DNA of 27,483 bases from JAGIBJ01 sp047604965 (GTDB lineage Bacteria; Actinomycetota; Thermoleophilia; Solirubrobacterales; Solirubrobacteraceae): contig JASGGQ010000019.1 of NCBI GenBank assembly GCA_047604965.1, positions 1-27,483 of the forward strand, in the 5' to 3' direction. How positions within the stretch are numbered: the first letter of the stretch is position 1; every line of letters begins with the position of its first letter. The notes below the pieces were generated by a model. The model saw nothing but the letters and a program-made list of their open reading frames with translations. It was not told the DNA's origin and ran no database searches. This document shows positions 1-7,060 of this stretch, in pieces. The translations under genes were made by a program, and so were the position numbers.

Positions 1-248
1 TCAGCGAGCCTGCTGCCGCTTAACACAGCCCTCCGGGAACCCCAGGCCGATTCAAACCGACAACAACACCCATAGACTCCGACACGGTCGGCGACCTCCG
101 TATGTGGCTCGGCCGGGCCGCCGCCCGGCAACCCACGCAATATGCGCGGCGTCGCCGACCACCTTCACCGACCACCCGGACCAACCGGGCCAGCTCCATC
201 CTGTCTAGCCCACGCCACCCGGCTGCGGCGCATGCCATGCCGACCGGC

Positions 249-278
249 TTGACACGCGCCGCGCGCACCCGCTAGGCT
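249..278 (+). promoter_or_regulatory. Sigma-70-type promoter for the gene at 613
   Basis: A perfect -35 hexamer TTGACA at 249-254 is followed after 18 bases by TAGGCT at 273-278, a fair -10 match (TAnnnT). Transcription would start near 285, leaving a leader of about 330 bases before the GTG at 613. TAGGCT also lies just upstream of the peroxiredoxin gene at 17464-17469, which supports it as a -10 form used by this organism. Confidence 0.6.
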
Positions 279-446
279 GCGCGCGCAACGTCGATCGTCT
301 CCCGCCGCGTACCTCTCTTTCGTCACGCGACATCGGAGACCGGGACGATTTCGATCGTCTCGCCATCGGCCGCATCGAAGGTCTGGCATGCAGTCGTGCT
401 GCTTGCTGAATCTCGGTGCGACTTCCCGCGCCACATAGTTCCTTGA

Positions 447-500
447 GCTGCGTTCGCAGCCGAGGTTCGCCCGAACACCCGACCGAGGCTGCTCGCCTCG
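447..500 (+). promoter_or_regulatory. Cluster of three small hairpins in the 5' leader
   Basis: Three consecutive inverted repeats lie in the predicted leader RNA of the gene at 613. GCTGCG/CGCAGC is at 447-452 and 455-460. GTTCG/CGAAC is at 465-469 and 472-476. CGAGGC/GCCTCG is at 484-489 and 495-500, followed by a pyrimidine run (CCCCTTT) that gives it a weak terminator look. They could form a structured regulatory leader or attenuator. Short stems are common by chance in GC-rich DNA, and I match no known riboswitch family. Confidence 0.3.
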
Positions 501-612
501 TCGCCCCTTTCTGCTCCTGAGCGCAGCCGGTCTTCCTGAAGGCCCACCGCCGGCAATCCCGCTCGCGGCCCACCTCTCCGGTGGTTCGTCCCCCAGATCC
601 AGAAGGAGCATC

Positions 613-1500
613 GTGTCCAAGACCACGAAGCAGGGCAACCGCGAGCGCAAGGCCCCGGGTGCAATCGACCTCGACCACACCGGTGCGCACCGTCGCATGT
701 CGGAGATCGAGTGCTGGATCGCGTCGCTGATCCGGTACGACAAGCTCGCGAAGCACGAGCGGAACGCGGACGGCTCGCCGACACGCGAGCCGCTCAGGCG
801 CGGCAGGCGGATGCTGCACGCGGTGATGCACGACCCGGAGATCAGCCGGGCGATCAACGGTGCGATCCGGAAGTACCCGAGCGTCCACGACGACGCTGAT
901 GCCGCGTTCGACGTGCGCAACGACGTGAAGCGGGAGCTGATCCGCCGCCACGCCGAGCAGAGCTGCGACAACTTCGCGACGACGGCCTGGTGGTACGCGA
1001 ACAAGCGCGCCCTCACCGCCCACAACCAGCTCAAAGTCCGCCACGCGGCGCTCGACGGCAACGACGCCGTGACCTACGCGGCGGCGGGCCGGGAAGGCGC
1101 TGGCGTTGCCGACCAGGTCATGACTCGCCTCGAGGTCGCCCTCTTCGACCGCCTCGCCGAAGGGCTGACCGGGCGCGCCGCGCAGGTGTACGACGTCATC
1201 CGTCAGGACGCTGCGATCCCCAACGAAGAGCTGGCCCTGATCCTCTCCGAGCAGGCCGGCAAGCCAGTCAAGGTCGGGGCGGCGAAGCAGGCGCGGAGCC
1301 AGGCGATCGCCGAGCTGCGCGCCATGCTGCTCGTCTACCGCGACGAGCAGCCCGATCCCACCGACAGGCCCCTTGTGAGCGCGCTGACCGACGGGATCCG
1401 CCGCTACCTCGACGGTGATGTCGCGCTTGACGGCCTCACCGACAACGAGCGCGGCGCGGCGGTGCGGCTGGCCAAGCACCTCCAAACGCTGGCCGGCTAG
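613..1500 (+). CDS. Sigma-factor-like DNA-binding protein (tentative)
   Basis: This is a 295-residue cytosolic protein. The GTG start is supported by AAGGAG at 603-608. There is no signal peptide or membrane segment. Residues about 85-150 are helical, with an aromatic/basic stretch (NFATTAWWYANKRAL, 120-134) that recalls sigma-70 region 2. Residues about 168-240 resemble region 4: a helix ending near LTGRAAQVYDVI, an acidic helix (PNEELALILSEQ), and a basic helix rich in Lys, Ala and Arg where an HTH recognition helix would be. The C-terminal 55 residues have no counterpart in ordinary ECF factors. This is resemblance by eye only, and an unrelated HTH protein is possible. It is followed by a hairpin and then two secreted protease genes on the same strand, so it might control them. 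Confidence 0.6.
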   Translation: MSKTTKQGNRERKAPGAIDLDHTGAHRRMSEIECWIASLIRYDKLAKHERNADGSPTREPLRRGRRMLHAVMHDPEISRAINGAIRKYPSVHDDADAAFDVRNDVKRELIRRHAEQSCDNFATTAWWYANKRALTAHNQLKVRHAALDGNDAVTYAAAGREGAGVADQVMTRLEVALFDRLAEGLTGRAAQVYDVIRQDAAIPNEELALILSEQAGKPVKVGAAKQARSQAIAELRAMLLVYRDEQPDPTDRPLVSALTDGIRRYLDGDVALDGLTDNERGAAVRLAKHLQTLAG

Positions 1501-1509
1501 CCGCCGGCA

Positions 1510-1546
1510 GCCTGCCGCGGAGTGCCCTGACGGCGCCGCGGCAGGC
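1510..1546 (+). terminator. Stem-loop after the sigma-like gene
   Basis: A perfect 11-bp inverted repeat (arms 1510-1520 and 1536-1546) begins 10 bases after the TAG stop at 1498-1500. The loop is 15 bases and contains CCCTGACGG. There is no U-tract, as is usual in high-GC actinobacteria. It may terminate transcription or partly insulate the next gene, whose ATG lies only 38 bases downstream with no clear promoter of its own. Confidence 0.55.
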
Positions 1547-1584
1547 AGCGCCTCTCGCATACCCACTGCCTCCCAAGGAGTCCC

Positions 1585-2331
1585 ATGCCATCCCCCTTCC
1601 TCGCACCCACAAGCGCGTTGCAACGCCGCTTCACCTTCCGCCAGATCGCGCTGCTGAGCGCCGTCGCGAGCGCCTCCTCGCTCCCCGCTGCGCCAGCCCG
1701 CGCCGCCACCTGGCCGAAGCGCACCGTCACGTACCGCGACACGTCGCCGTGGGGCGGCAGCCTCGCGCAGGCCGTCGCGTGGATCAACGAGATGCCGGGC
1801 AACGTGCGGTTGCAGCGGGCCGCTCGCGGGCATCACGCCGACGTCACGATCCGATCGACGACCGCCCCGTACGTTGCCTGGGCTGGAGAAACGCGCTTCT
1901 GGAGCATGCGCGGGATCATCTTCTCCGCCGAGATCCGCCTGAACCGGTCGTGGTACCAGGGCGACGGCTCCGGGCCGGGCATGGCTGCCGAGCGCGCGGA
2001 GGTGACCGTCCACGAGCTGCTGCACGCGCTCGGGCTACCGCACGCCCCCGGTTGCTCGGTGATGCGCGCCTCGTCTGCCAACGTCGACTCGATGCGCTGC
2101 GGCGCGCGGCCGCCGGCCGGTAAGATGCGCTGCGGTCCGCAGCGCGCCGATGCCTTTGCGCTCGTCGCGCGATACGGCGGGCGTGTCGGGAACTTCGACG
2201 GCTTCCGCTGCGCCGACCCCAACGTCGATGCCGGAGCCGACGATGACGACCCGTCGGAGGAGACGCCGGAGGAGGGGTCGCCGAGCGGGGAGCGGTGGGC
2301 CGGTTCGCGCCCTGACGCGAACGCCACGTGA
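1585..2331 (+). CDS. Secreted matrixin-like zinc metalloprotease
   Basis: This 248-residue protein is probably exported. Its N-terminus has a basic stretch, a hydrophobic core (about 20-36) and a likely cleavage site after PARA near residue 40. HELLHALGLPH at 143-153 is the extended metzincin zinc site, with His143, His147 and His153 as ligands and Glu144 as catalytic base. The CSVM segment at 157-160 fits the Met-turn. It ends in a strongly acidic tail (about 217-231). The start is supported by AAGGAG at 1575-1580. The family cleaves peptide bonds in extracellular proteins, but the substrate cannot be read from sequence. A second matrixin follows at once on the same strand. The catalytic domain is short, and no separate prodomain cysteine switch is evident. 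Confidence 0.8.
   Translation: MPSPFLAPTSALQRRFTFRQIALLSAVASASSLPAAPARAATWPKRTVTYRDTSPWGGSLAQAVAWINEMPGNVRLQRAARGHHADVTIRSTTAPYVAWAGETRFWSMRGIIFSAEIRLNRSWYQGDGSGPGMAAERAEVTVHELLHALGLPHAPGCSVMRASSANVDSMRCGARPPAGKMRCGPQRADAFALVARYGGRVGNFDGFRCADPNVDAGADDDDPSEETPEEGSPSGERWAGSRPDANAT
2303..2322 (+). other. Hairpin with CCCTGA loop near the end of the first matrixin gene
   Basis: A 7-bp inverted repeat (2303-2309 with 2316-2322) encloses the loop CCCTGA inside the last codons of the first protease gene. The same loop sequence occurs in the hairpins at 1510-1546 and 3964-3993. A stem this short can arise by chance, so its role is uncertain. Confidence 0.3.
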
Positions 2332-2393
2332 GGCGTCTTCGTGGTGAGCGCGGCGGCATCGGGTCGCCGCGCCGCAACGACAGGAGCCCGTTC

Positions 2394-3950
2394 GTGTCCA
2401 GCTTCCCCACCGCCGCCGTCTCCGTGCTCGCCGCGTTCGCCGCGACGCCGCCCGCCGCTTCCGCCGCGGTGCAGGCGGTGACGCCCGAGCTGCGGCCTCC
2501 CGGCTACGCCCAGCAGGCGATCGACGGCGCCCCGGGCGGCACCGCCCGCACCGCGACCGTCGCCGCCGCCGCGACGCTCGACGACGATCAGCACGCGCCG
2601 CGCACCCGCGTGCGCCTCCGCTTCGACCGGGCGTGGAACGGTCAGCGGTCGGTGACCACGACGATCCCCAGCGGCGCGCGGCGCGCCGGCGGCGCCGTGT
2701 GGACATCGGAGTTCGACGCCGTGCGCGCGGGGGACCGCGTCGTCGCCACCCTCGACGCGCGCGGCGACGTCGTCGGCGTCAGCTCCGAGGCCCCCACCGA
2801 GGCGGCGTGGTCGAGCTTCGGCGCGCCGTTCTCAATCGACCGGCTGCCGCTCGTGATGAACGTGCAGGCGGCGCTGCCCGCTTGGGCCCGCGAGCAGATC
2901 GACGATGGGATGGACTGGTGGGAGCGCGACCCGCAGTCGTACGTCGAGCTGCGCCCCGCGAACGAGCTGCAGCACAGCCCCGCCTTCGGCAGCTGCGAAC
3001 CGGCCGACAACTCGTGGATCCAGTTCGGTGACGTCCGCGGCCGTTGGAACGGCGCGATCGGCGTCGCGACGTTCTGCACCGACGGTCGCGGCCGCTCCGC
3101 CTTCAACGTGCTGCTCGACCCGACCGTCGACTACCCGTTGGCAGCGGTCGTCGCGCACGAGGTTGGCCACGGCCTCGGGCTCGGCCACTCCACCGACCCG
3201 GACTCGGTGATGTGGCCGATCGCGACCGGTCACAAGCAGCTGGGCGGCGACGACCTGGCCGGCATCCGGACGCTCTACCCCGGTGAGCTCGCCGCCTTCG
3301 CGGCCTTGCCCGACGGCGTGACGACGCAGCGCGTCACGCGGCCACGCGCAGCGGGTGCCTACGCGCTGATGCGACCGGTCGGGCTCCCCGGTTGCGATCC
3401 GGCCAGCGTGCGACTTCAGATCGAGCCGGCGGCCGCGCGACCGTGGTTCTACGGCACCGGCGGCACCACCTACGACGCCGCGACCGGCCTCGCCACGCCG
3501 CAGGCGCCAAGCGTGTTCGACGAGGTGTGCGAGTTCACGCTGGAAGCGGCGCCGCGTTCCGACGCCGACCGAGGCCCCGGGCAGGTGACCTTCGTCCCCG
3601 TGGTGCCGGGGGCCTCGGCGACGAGCGCCGCCACCGCGACCTTCGCCTTCACGCCGCTCCTGCAAGCCCCCGTCAGCGGCCCCAGGCAACGACCGGAGAG
3701 CAGCACGAACGGCGGCAGCACGACGACGTCGACCGACAGCACCTCAGCGTCGTCGTCCAGCACCAGCTGCGCCACGCTGGAGCAGGCGGTGCAGCGCGCG
3801 ATCCGGATGCGCGACCGCGAAACGCGAAGCGGACGCCTGGCACGCAGGTCGCGATCGGCGCGCGTCCGCCAGCGCGCGCAGGCGAGGCTGCACCAGGCAC
3901 GCGCGCGAGTGCGCAGCCGCCGCGCAGCGCTGCACGCGACCTGCGGCTGA
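2394..3950 (+). CDS. Secreted matrixin-like zinc metalloprotease with Arg-rich C-terminal tail
   Basis: I start this 518-residue protein at GTG 2394, not at the in-frame GTG at 2328 that overlaps the previous stop. AGGAG lies at 2382-2386, and the shorter form begins with a clean signal peptide (SSFPTAAVSVLAAFAATPPAASA). HEVGHGLGLGH at residues 255-265 gives zinc ligands His255, His259 and His265 with catalytic Glu256. DSVMWP follows as the Met-turn (Met273), so this is a full matrixin active site. About 150 residues precede the catalytic domain. After it comes a further region, then a Ser/Thr-rich linker, then a C-terminal segment of about 54 residues with 18 arginines bounded by cysteines. 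The basic tail contrasts with the acidic tail of the preceding protease. Substrate unknown. Confidence 0.8.
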   Translation: MSSFPTAAVSVLAAFAATPPAASAAVQAVTPELRPPGYAQQAIDGAPGGTARTATVAAAATLDDDQHAPRTRVRLRFDRAWNGQRSVTTTIPSGARRAGGAVWTSEFDAVRAGDRVVATLDARGDVVGVSSEAPTEAAWSSFGAPFSIDRLPLVMNVQAALPAWAREQIDDGMDWWERDPQSYVELRPANELQHSPAFGSCEPADNSWIQFGDVRGRWNGAIGVATFCTDGRGRSAFNVLLDPTVDYPLAAVVAHEVGHGLGLGHSTDPDSVMWPIATGHKQLGGDDLAGIRTLYPGELAAFAALPDGVTTQRVTRPRAAGAYALMRPVGLPGCDPASVRLQIEPAAARPWFYGTGGTTYDAATGLATPQAPSVFDEVCEFTLEAAPRSDADRGPGQVTFVPVVPGASATSAATATFAFTPLLQAPVSGPRQRPESSTNGGSTTTSTDSTSASSSSTSCATLEQAVQRAIRMRDRETRSGRLARRSRSARVRQRAQARLHQARARVRSRRAALHATCG

Positions 3951-3963
3951 CGTTCCGGCAACC

Positions 3964-3993
3964 GGTGGGCGGAGCCCTGACGCTCCGCCCGCC
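3964..3993 (+). terminator. Strong stem-loop terminator after the protease genes
   Basis: A perfect 9-bp stem (3967-3975 with 3982-3990) closes on the loop CCTGAC. It extends to 12 pairs with one G-U wobble. It begins 14 bases after the TGA stop of the second protease gene. No U-tract follows. Confidence 0.7.
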
Positions 3994-4010
3994 GGCGGCG
4001 TCTTCCTCAC

Positions 4011-4211
4011 ATGGACAGCGACATTGCCACCAGCCACCTCGACGCGACGCCGGCGCGACCCGCCTCGATCGCGTCACCGACCCGCCAGCTGCAACGGGAG
4101 ACGCAGCGGGTGGCGAGCGCGTTCCAGGCCGACGAGCGGCTGCTCCCGCCGGCCGCCCGGCTGCGCCTGCGCAGCCTCTTGCCCGCAAACCAGACGGACA
4201 CGCCGACGTGA
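4011..4211 (+). CDS. Small hypothetical protein, 66 aa
   Basis: This short frame starts at ATG 4011 and ends at TGA 4209-4211, with terminator-like hairpins on both sides (3964-3993 and 4221-4265). By hand count about 60 of 65 codons end in G or C, the same bias as real genes here. Its C-terminal half is probably helical, basic and leucine-rich (residues about 25-58). There is no signal peptide, membrane segment or recognised domain. No good ribosome-binding site precedes it, and no promoter is obvious in the 17 bases after the upstream hairpin. That is the main reason for doubt. It could be read through from the protease genes or be non-coding. Confidence 0.4.
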   Translation: MDSDIATSHLDATPARPASIASPTRQLQRETQRVASAFQADERLLPPAARLRLRSLLPANQTDTPT

Positions 4212-4220
4212 CGTGACCCG

Positions 4221-4265
4221 CGGCAGCCTCGCAGTCGGCGCTTGCGCGGCGGCTGCGAGGTGCCG
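4221..4265. terminator. Bidirectional stem-loop between convergent genes
   Basis: Arms at 4221-4234 and 4253-4265 pair over 13 bp with one bulged G. They lie 9 bases past the small frame's stop and 13 bases past the minus-strand ATPase stop. This fits a shared terminator for convergent transcripts. Confidence 0.6.
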
Positions 4266-4278
4266 CCGTCCCGCAGCC

Positions 4279-5559
4279 TCACCCTTCCCGCGACGCGTAC
4301 GGAGCGCCGCCGCCCCAGAGCGCGGAGATCGGGACTGCCCAGAGGCCGCCGCCGAAGGGGACGGTCGTCTGGCCGGCGTACAGGATGACGCCGATGACGA
4401 AGCGGTCACCAAGTTTGTCTCTGAGGTAGCGCAACCCCCGAAAGTCCTTTGCGGTGACGGTGCCTGACGCCTTGACCTCGATGCCGACGATGCCGCCGTC
4501 ACGCCGTTCCAGCAGCAGATCGACCTCGCGGCCGTCGCGGTCGCGGAAGTGAAATGGGGCTGGGCGGTGCGGCAGCACCTCAAGCAGCCGCAGAATCTCC
4601 ATCACGGCGAACGTCTCAAACAGCGAACCACCCAGATCGAGATCGCGCACGACCCGCTCCTCGTCGCCGCCGATCAGCGCGAGCAGCAGGCCCGTGTCCG
4701 CCACATACGCCTTCGGAGCCTTCGTCAGCCGCGTGAGCAGGTTGCTGCTCCACGCCGGCACGCGCCGCACAAGGAACAGCATCTCAAGGAGGCGGAAATA
4801 GCGACGGATCGTCTGATCGTTCATCTGAAGGTCGTTGCCTAGCGAGGCGAACTTGAGTGTCCCTCCAGAAGTCGCAGCAATCGCACGCAAGAGCCGCCGC
4901 ATCCCCTCCGGGTCTTCGATATCGGCGAGATCGCGGAGGTCGCGGTCGATCACGGTGTCAACGTACGAGTCGAAAAAACGCGCCAGGCGCGCCCGATCCC
5001 AGCGCACCGCGGCGGGGAACCCACCCGTAGCGATCGCCGCTGCGTATGCGCGCCGACCGCTCTGTTGGCCGGCCAGATGACTGATCTCGCCCCGCAGCAG
5101 GGAGGGCAGGAACTCTGATTCCCGCCCCAGCAACTCCACTTGAGTCAACGGAGCCAGGCGGATGTATTCCGCTCGCCCAGTCAATGAATCCGCAATGCGC
5201 GGCACGGTCAGGATGTTCGCCGAGCCGCTCAGCAGGAACTGCCCCGGCCGGTTATCGCGATCTACCCGCATCTTGATCGCCAGCATCAGCTCCGGCACGC
5301 GCTGCACCTCATCGATGGCAAGCGGGACGCCCTGATCCGAAAGAAACCCGTCGGCGTCGCGTTCCGCAGCCTCCCTGAGCACATCGTCGTCGAGATTCAC
5401 CCAGGACCACCCTTCATCGGGCCCAGCGCACGCCGCCATCAACGTGCTCTTCCCAACCTGTCGCGCCCCCATAAGTACGACAGCCCTCGAGTCACCCAAA
5501 GCTGCTTCCACCTCGGCCGCGGCGAGCCGCAGAAACATGGGCGAAGAGTCCGTAGACAT
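4279..5559 (-). CDS. AAA-family ATPase with DUF4143-type C-terminal domain
   Basis: This 426-residue cytosolic protein has an N-terminal P-loop ATPase domain of the AAA_14 type. Walker A is GARQVGKST at 31-39, Walker B with DE is LAIDEVQ at 80-86, and a sensor-like LLSGSAN is at 109-115. The region from about 200 matches DUF4143 architecture. It ends with REVDLLLE (344-351) and IEVKAS (360-365), the D...ExK pattern of PD-(D/E)XK-like folds. The family is widespread, strain-variable and of unknown function, and binding to DNA or a partner protein is only inferred. About 36 of the first 51 codons end in G/C, clearly fewer than in neighbouring genes, which suggests transfer. The 23-bp repeat array begins 25 bases upstream of its ATG. 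I see no ribosome-binding site. TAGCCT about 6 bases before the ATG could be a -10 of a leaderless mRNA. Confidence 0.88.
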   Translation of the reverse strand: MSTDSSPMFLRLAAAEVEAALGDSRAVVLMGARQVGKSTLMAACAGPDEGWSWVNLDDDVLREAAERDADGFLSDQGVPLAIDEVQRVPELMLAIKMRVDRDNRPGQFLLSGSANILTVPRIADSLTGRAEYIRLAPLTQVELLGRESEFLPSLLRGEISHLAGQQSGRRAYAAAIATGGFPAAVRWDRARLARFFDSYVDTVIDRDLRDLADIEDPEGMRRLLRAIAATSGGTLKFASLGNDLQMNDQTIRRYFRLLEMLFLVRRVPAWSSNLLTRLTKAPKAYVADTGLLLALIGGDEERVVRDLDLGGSLFETFAVMEILRLLEVLPHRPAPFHFRDRDGREVDLLLERRDGGIVGIEVKASGTVTAKDFRGLRYLRDKLGDRFVIGVILYAGQTTVPFGGGLWAVPISALWGGGAPYASREG

Positions 5560-5584
5560 CGGAGAAGGCTACCAAAATCATCGG

Positions 5585-5709
5585 CAGACTCGACACGCCG
5601 ACCCCCGCAGACTCGACACGCCGACCCCCGCAGACTCGACACGCCGACCCCCACAGACTCGACACTCCGACCCCCACAGACTCGACACGCCGACCCCCGC
5701 AGACTCGAG
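5585..5709. repeat. Tandem array of a 23-bp repeat, 5.4 copies
   Basis: Five adjacent complete units lie at 5585-5607, 5608-5630, 5631-5653, 5654-5676 and 5677-5699. A partial sixth (CAGACTCGAG) is at 5700-5709. The unit reads CAGACTCGACACGCCG followed by ACCCCCG. Units 3 and 4 end in A instead of G, and unit 4 also has T for G within ACACGCCG. There are no spacers. The array fills most of the gap between the ATPase start (5559) and the nuo terminator (5731-5762). On the minus strand each unit contains TGTCGAG, which could act as a -35-like or operator element. A repeated regulator site or simple slippage expansion both fit. Confidence 0.9.
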
Positions 5710-5730
5710 GCAAGCAAGCACGGAAGCACG

Positions 5731-5762
5731 GCTTGCTTCTTCCCCAGGCGGAAGAAGCAAGC
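5731..5762 (-). terminator. Terminator of the nuoABCD transcript
   Basis: A perfect 13-bp stem (5731-5743 with 5750-5762) with a 6-base loop starts 14 bases beyond the nuoD stop codon. A further segment at 5712-5719 can pair with the inner arm (5731-5738), so an alternative hairpin is possible. Confidence 0.75.
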
Positions 5763-5776
5763 GAGATCCGCTCAGC

Positions 5777-7060
5777 TCAGCGGTCGATGCCGCCGAGGAT
5801 CGGGTCGAGCATCGCGAGCGTCGCGATCAGATCGGCGACGTAGCTGCCGCGACACATGTCGGCGATCGCCTGGAGGTTCACGAAGCTGGAGTCGCGGATG
5901 TGAACGCGCGCCGGCTTGGCGGAGCCGTCGGCCTTGACGAAGCAGCCAAGTTCGCCGCGCGGCCCTTCGATCGCCGAATAGCGCTCGCCCGGCGGCACGC
6001 GGAACCCTTCGGTGACGAGCTTGAAGTGGTGGATCAGTGCCTCCATCGAGGTCGCCAGTTCATGGCGCGGCGGCAGCGCGATCTTGCGGTCGTCGACGAT
6101 CGTTGGGCCTTCCGGCAAGCCATCGAGCGCCTGCTCGATGATCTTCGCCGACTCCTCGATCTCCGCCAGGCGCACCGCCATCCGATCGAAGTTGTCGCCG
6201 ACCGCGCCGAGCGGCACGCCGAACTCGAACTCCTCATACGACGAGTACGGCTGCGCCTTGCGCAAATCCCACTCCACGCCGGCGGCCCGCAGCAGTGGAC
6301 CGGTAACGCCGAGCGCCAGCAGCCGTTCGGCATCGACCGCGCCGACACCCTTCAGCCGCTGAAGCGCGATCTCGTTCGCGTAGATCAAGTCGCGGAACTG
6401 CTGCACGCGGCCGGGCAGCTGCGCCACGAATGCGCGGCAGCGCTCCGCCCACGCGCTGCCGGGAATGTCCTCGACGACGCCGCCGATCTGGAAGTAGCGA
6501 GTGTGGACGCGCTGCCCGGAAGACGACTCGAAGAGATCGAGAATCGTTTCGCGTTCGCGCAGCGAATACCACAGCAAGCTCATCGCTCCGAGATCCAGGC
6601 AGCTCGTCCCAAACCAGAAGAGGTGGCTCATGATCCGGTTGAGCTCCATGTGGATCACGCGCAGGTACTGCGCGCGCCTGGGCACCTCGACGCCGAGCAG
6701 CTCTTCGACGCTATGCACGTACGCCATCGCGTTGAAGTAGTAGGCGAGGTAGTCCATCCGCTCAACGAGCGGGACGACCTTCCAATACGGCTTGTCCTCG
6801 CAGGTCTTTTCGATCCCTGTGTGGAGGTAGCCGATCAACGGGCGCAGATCGCGCACGATCTCGCCGTCGAGCGTCACGAGCAGGCGCAGCACCCCGTGCG
6901 TGGCGGGGTGGTGCGGCCCCATGTTGATCGTCAGGAGCTCTTCGGATTCGCCGACGCGCTCAACTGGCGAGAGCGTGACCGACTCCTCAAGCTTGCGGTA
7001 CTCGCTGGGGCCTGGGCCGGGAGCGGCCGTGGTGATGGTGGGGTTCGCGGGCGCGCTCAT
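5777..7060 (-). CDS. nuoD: NADH-quinone oxidoreductase subunit D
   Basis: This 427-residue 49-kDa-type subunit belongs to the peripheral arm of complex I. It helps form the quinone-binding pocket beside the N2 iron-sulfur cluster. MGPHHPATHG (47-56) is the family's N-terminal signature. IGYLHTGIEK, MELNRIMSHL, an RVHTRYFQIGG-type segment, and the C-terminal GCFVKADGS...PARVHIRDSSF...DLIATLAMLDPILGGIDR are all typical. The frame stays open 64 codons further upstream, but that part overlaps nuoC and is not family-like. I start at ATG 7060, which overlaps the nuoC stop as ATGA, implying translational coupling. It is the last gene of the nuoA-B-C-D run and is followed by a strong terminator. Confidence 0.97.
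   Translation of the reverse strand: MSAPANPTITTAAPGPGPSEYRKLEESVTLSPVERVGESEELLTINMGPHHPATHGVLRLLVTLDGEIVRDLRPLIGYLHTGIEKTCEDKPYWKVVPLVERMDYLAYYFNAMAYVHSVEELLGVEVPRRAQYLRVIHMELNRIMSHLFWFGTSCLDLGAMSLLWYSLRERETILDLFESSSGQRVHTRYFQIGGVVEDIPGSAWAERCRAFVAQLPGRVQQFRDLIYANEIALQRLKGVGAVDAERLLALGVTGPLLRAAGVEWDLRKAQPYSSYEEFEFGVPLGAVGDNFDRMAVRLAEIEESAKIIEQALDGLPEGPTIVDDRKIALPPRHELATSMEALIHHFKLVTEGFRVPPGERYSAIEGPRGELGCFVKADGSAKPARVHIRDSSFVNLQAIADMCRGSYVADLIATLAMLDPILGGIDR

Larger units (their letters stand above)
1..612. other. Non-coding leader region, no convincing gene
   Basis: No reading frame here has the strong third-position G/C bias of the rest of the window. An 82-codon minus-strand frame at 20-268 has only about two thirds G/C in third positions over its last 59 codons by hand count, so I do not call it. 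The stretch holds a sigma-70-like promoter near 249-278 pointing at the gene at 613, then more than 300 bases of untranslated leader with several short hairpins. An 11-base direct repeat (TCGATCGTCTC) occurs at 291-301 and 351-361. I recognise no tRNA, tmRNA or known riboswitch. Confidence 0.55.

Noticed and set aside
1..250. Possible 3' part of a tmRNA (a short frame ending in Ala codons before TAA near the left edge, and CAGCTCCA near 192-199)
   Set aside because: No T-arm with the expected GGTTCGANTCC core or paired acceptor stem was found, so the resemblance is not enough.
20..268. An 82-codon minus-strand reading frame at the left edge
   Set aside because: Its third positions are only about two thirds G/C, it has no ribosome-binding site and no recognisable domain.
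323..784. Minus-strand frame with a protein-like C-terminus (ETIEIVPVSDVA) overlapping the sigma-like gene
   Set aside because: Most of it is antisense to the better supported gene and has no domain or start signal.
5585..5709. CRISPR array
   Set aside because: The repeats are directly adjacent with no unique spacers, and no cas genes are present.
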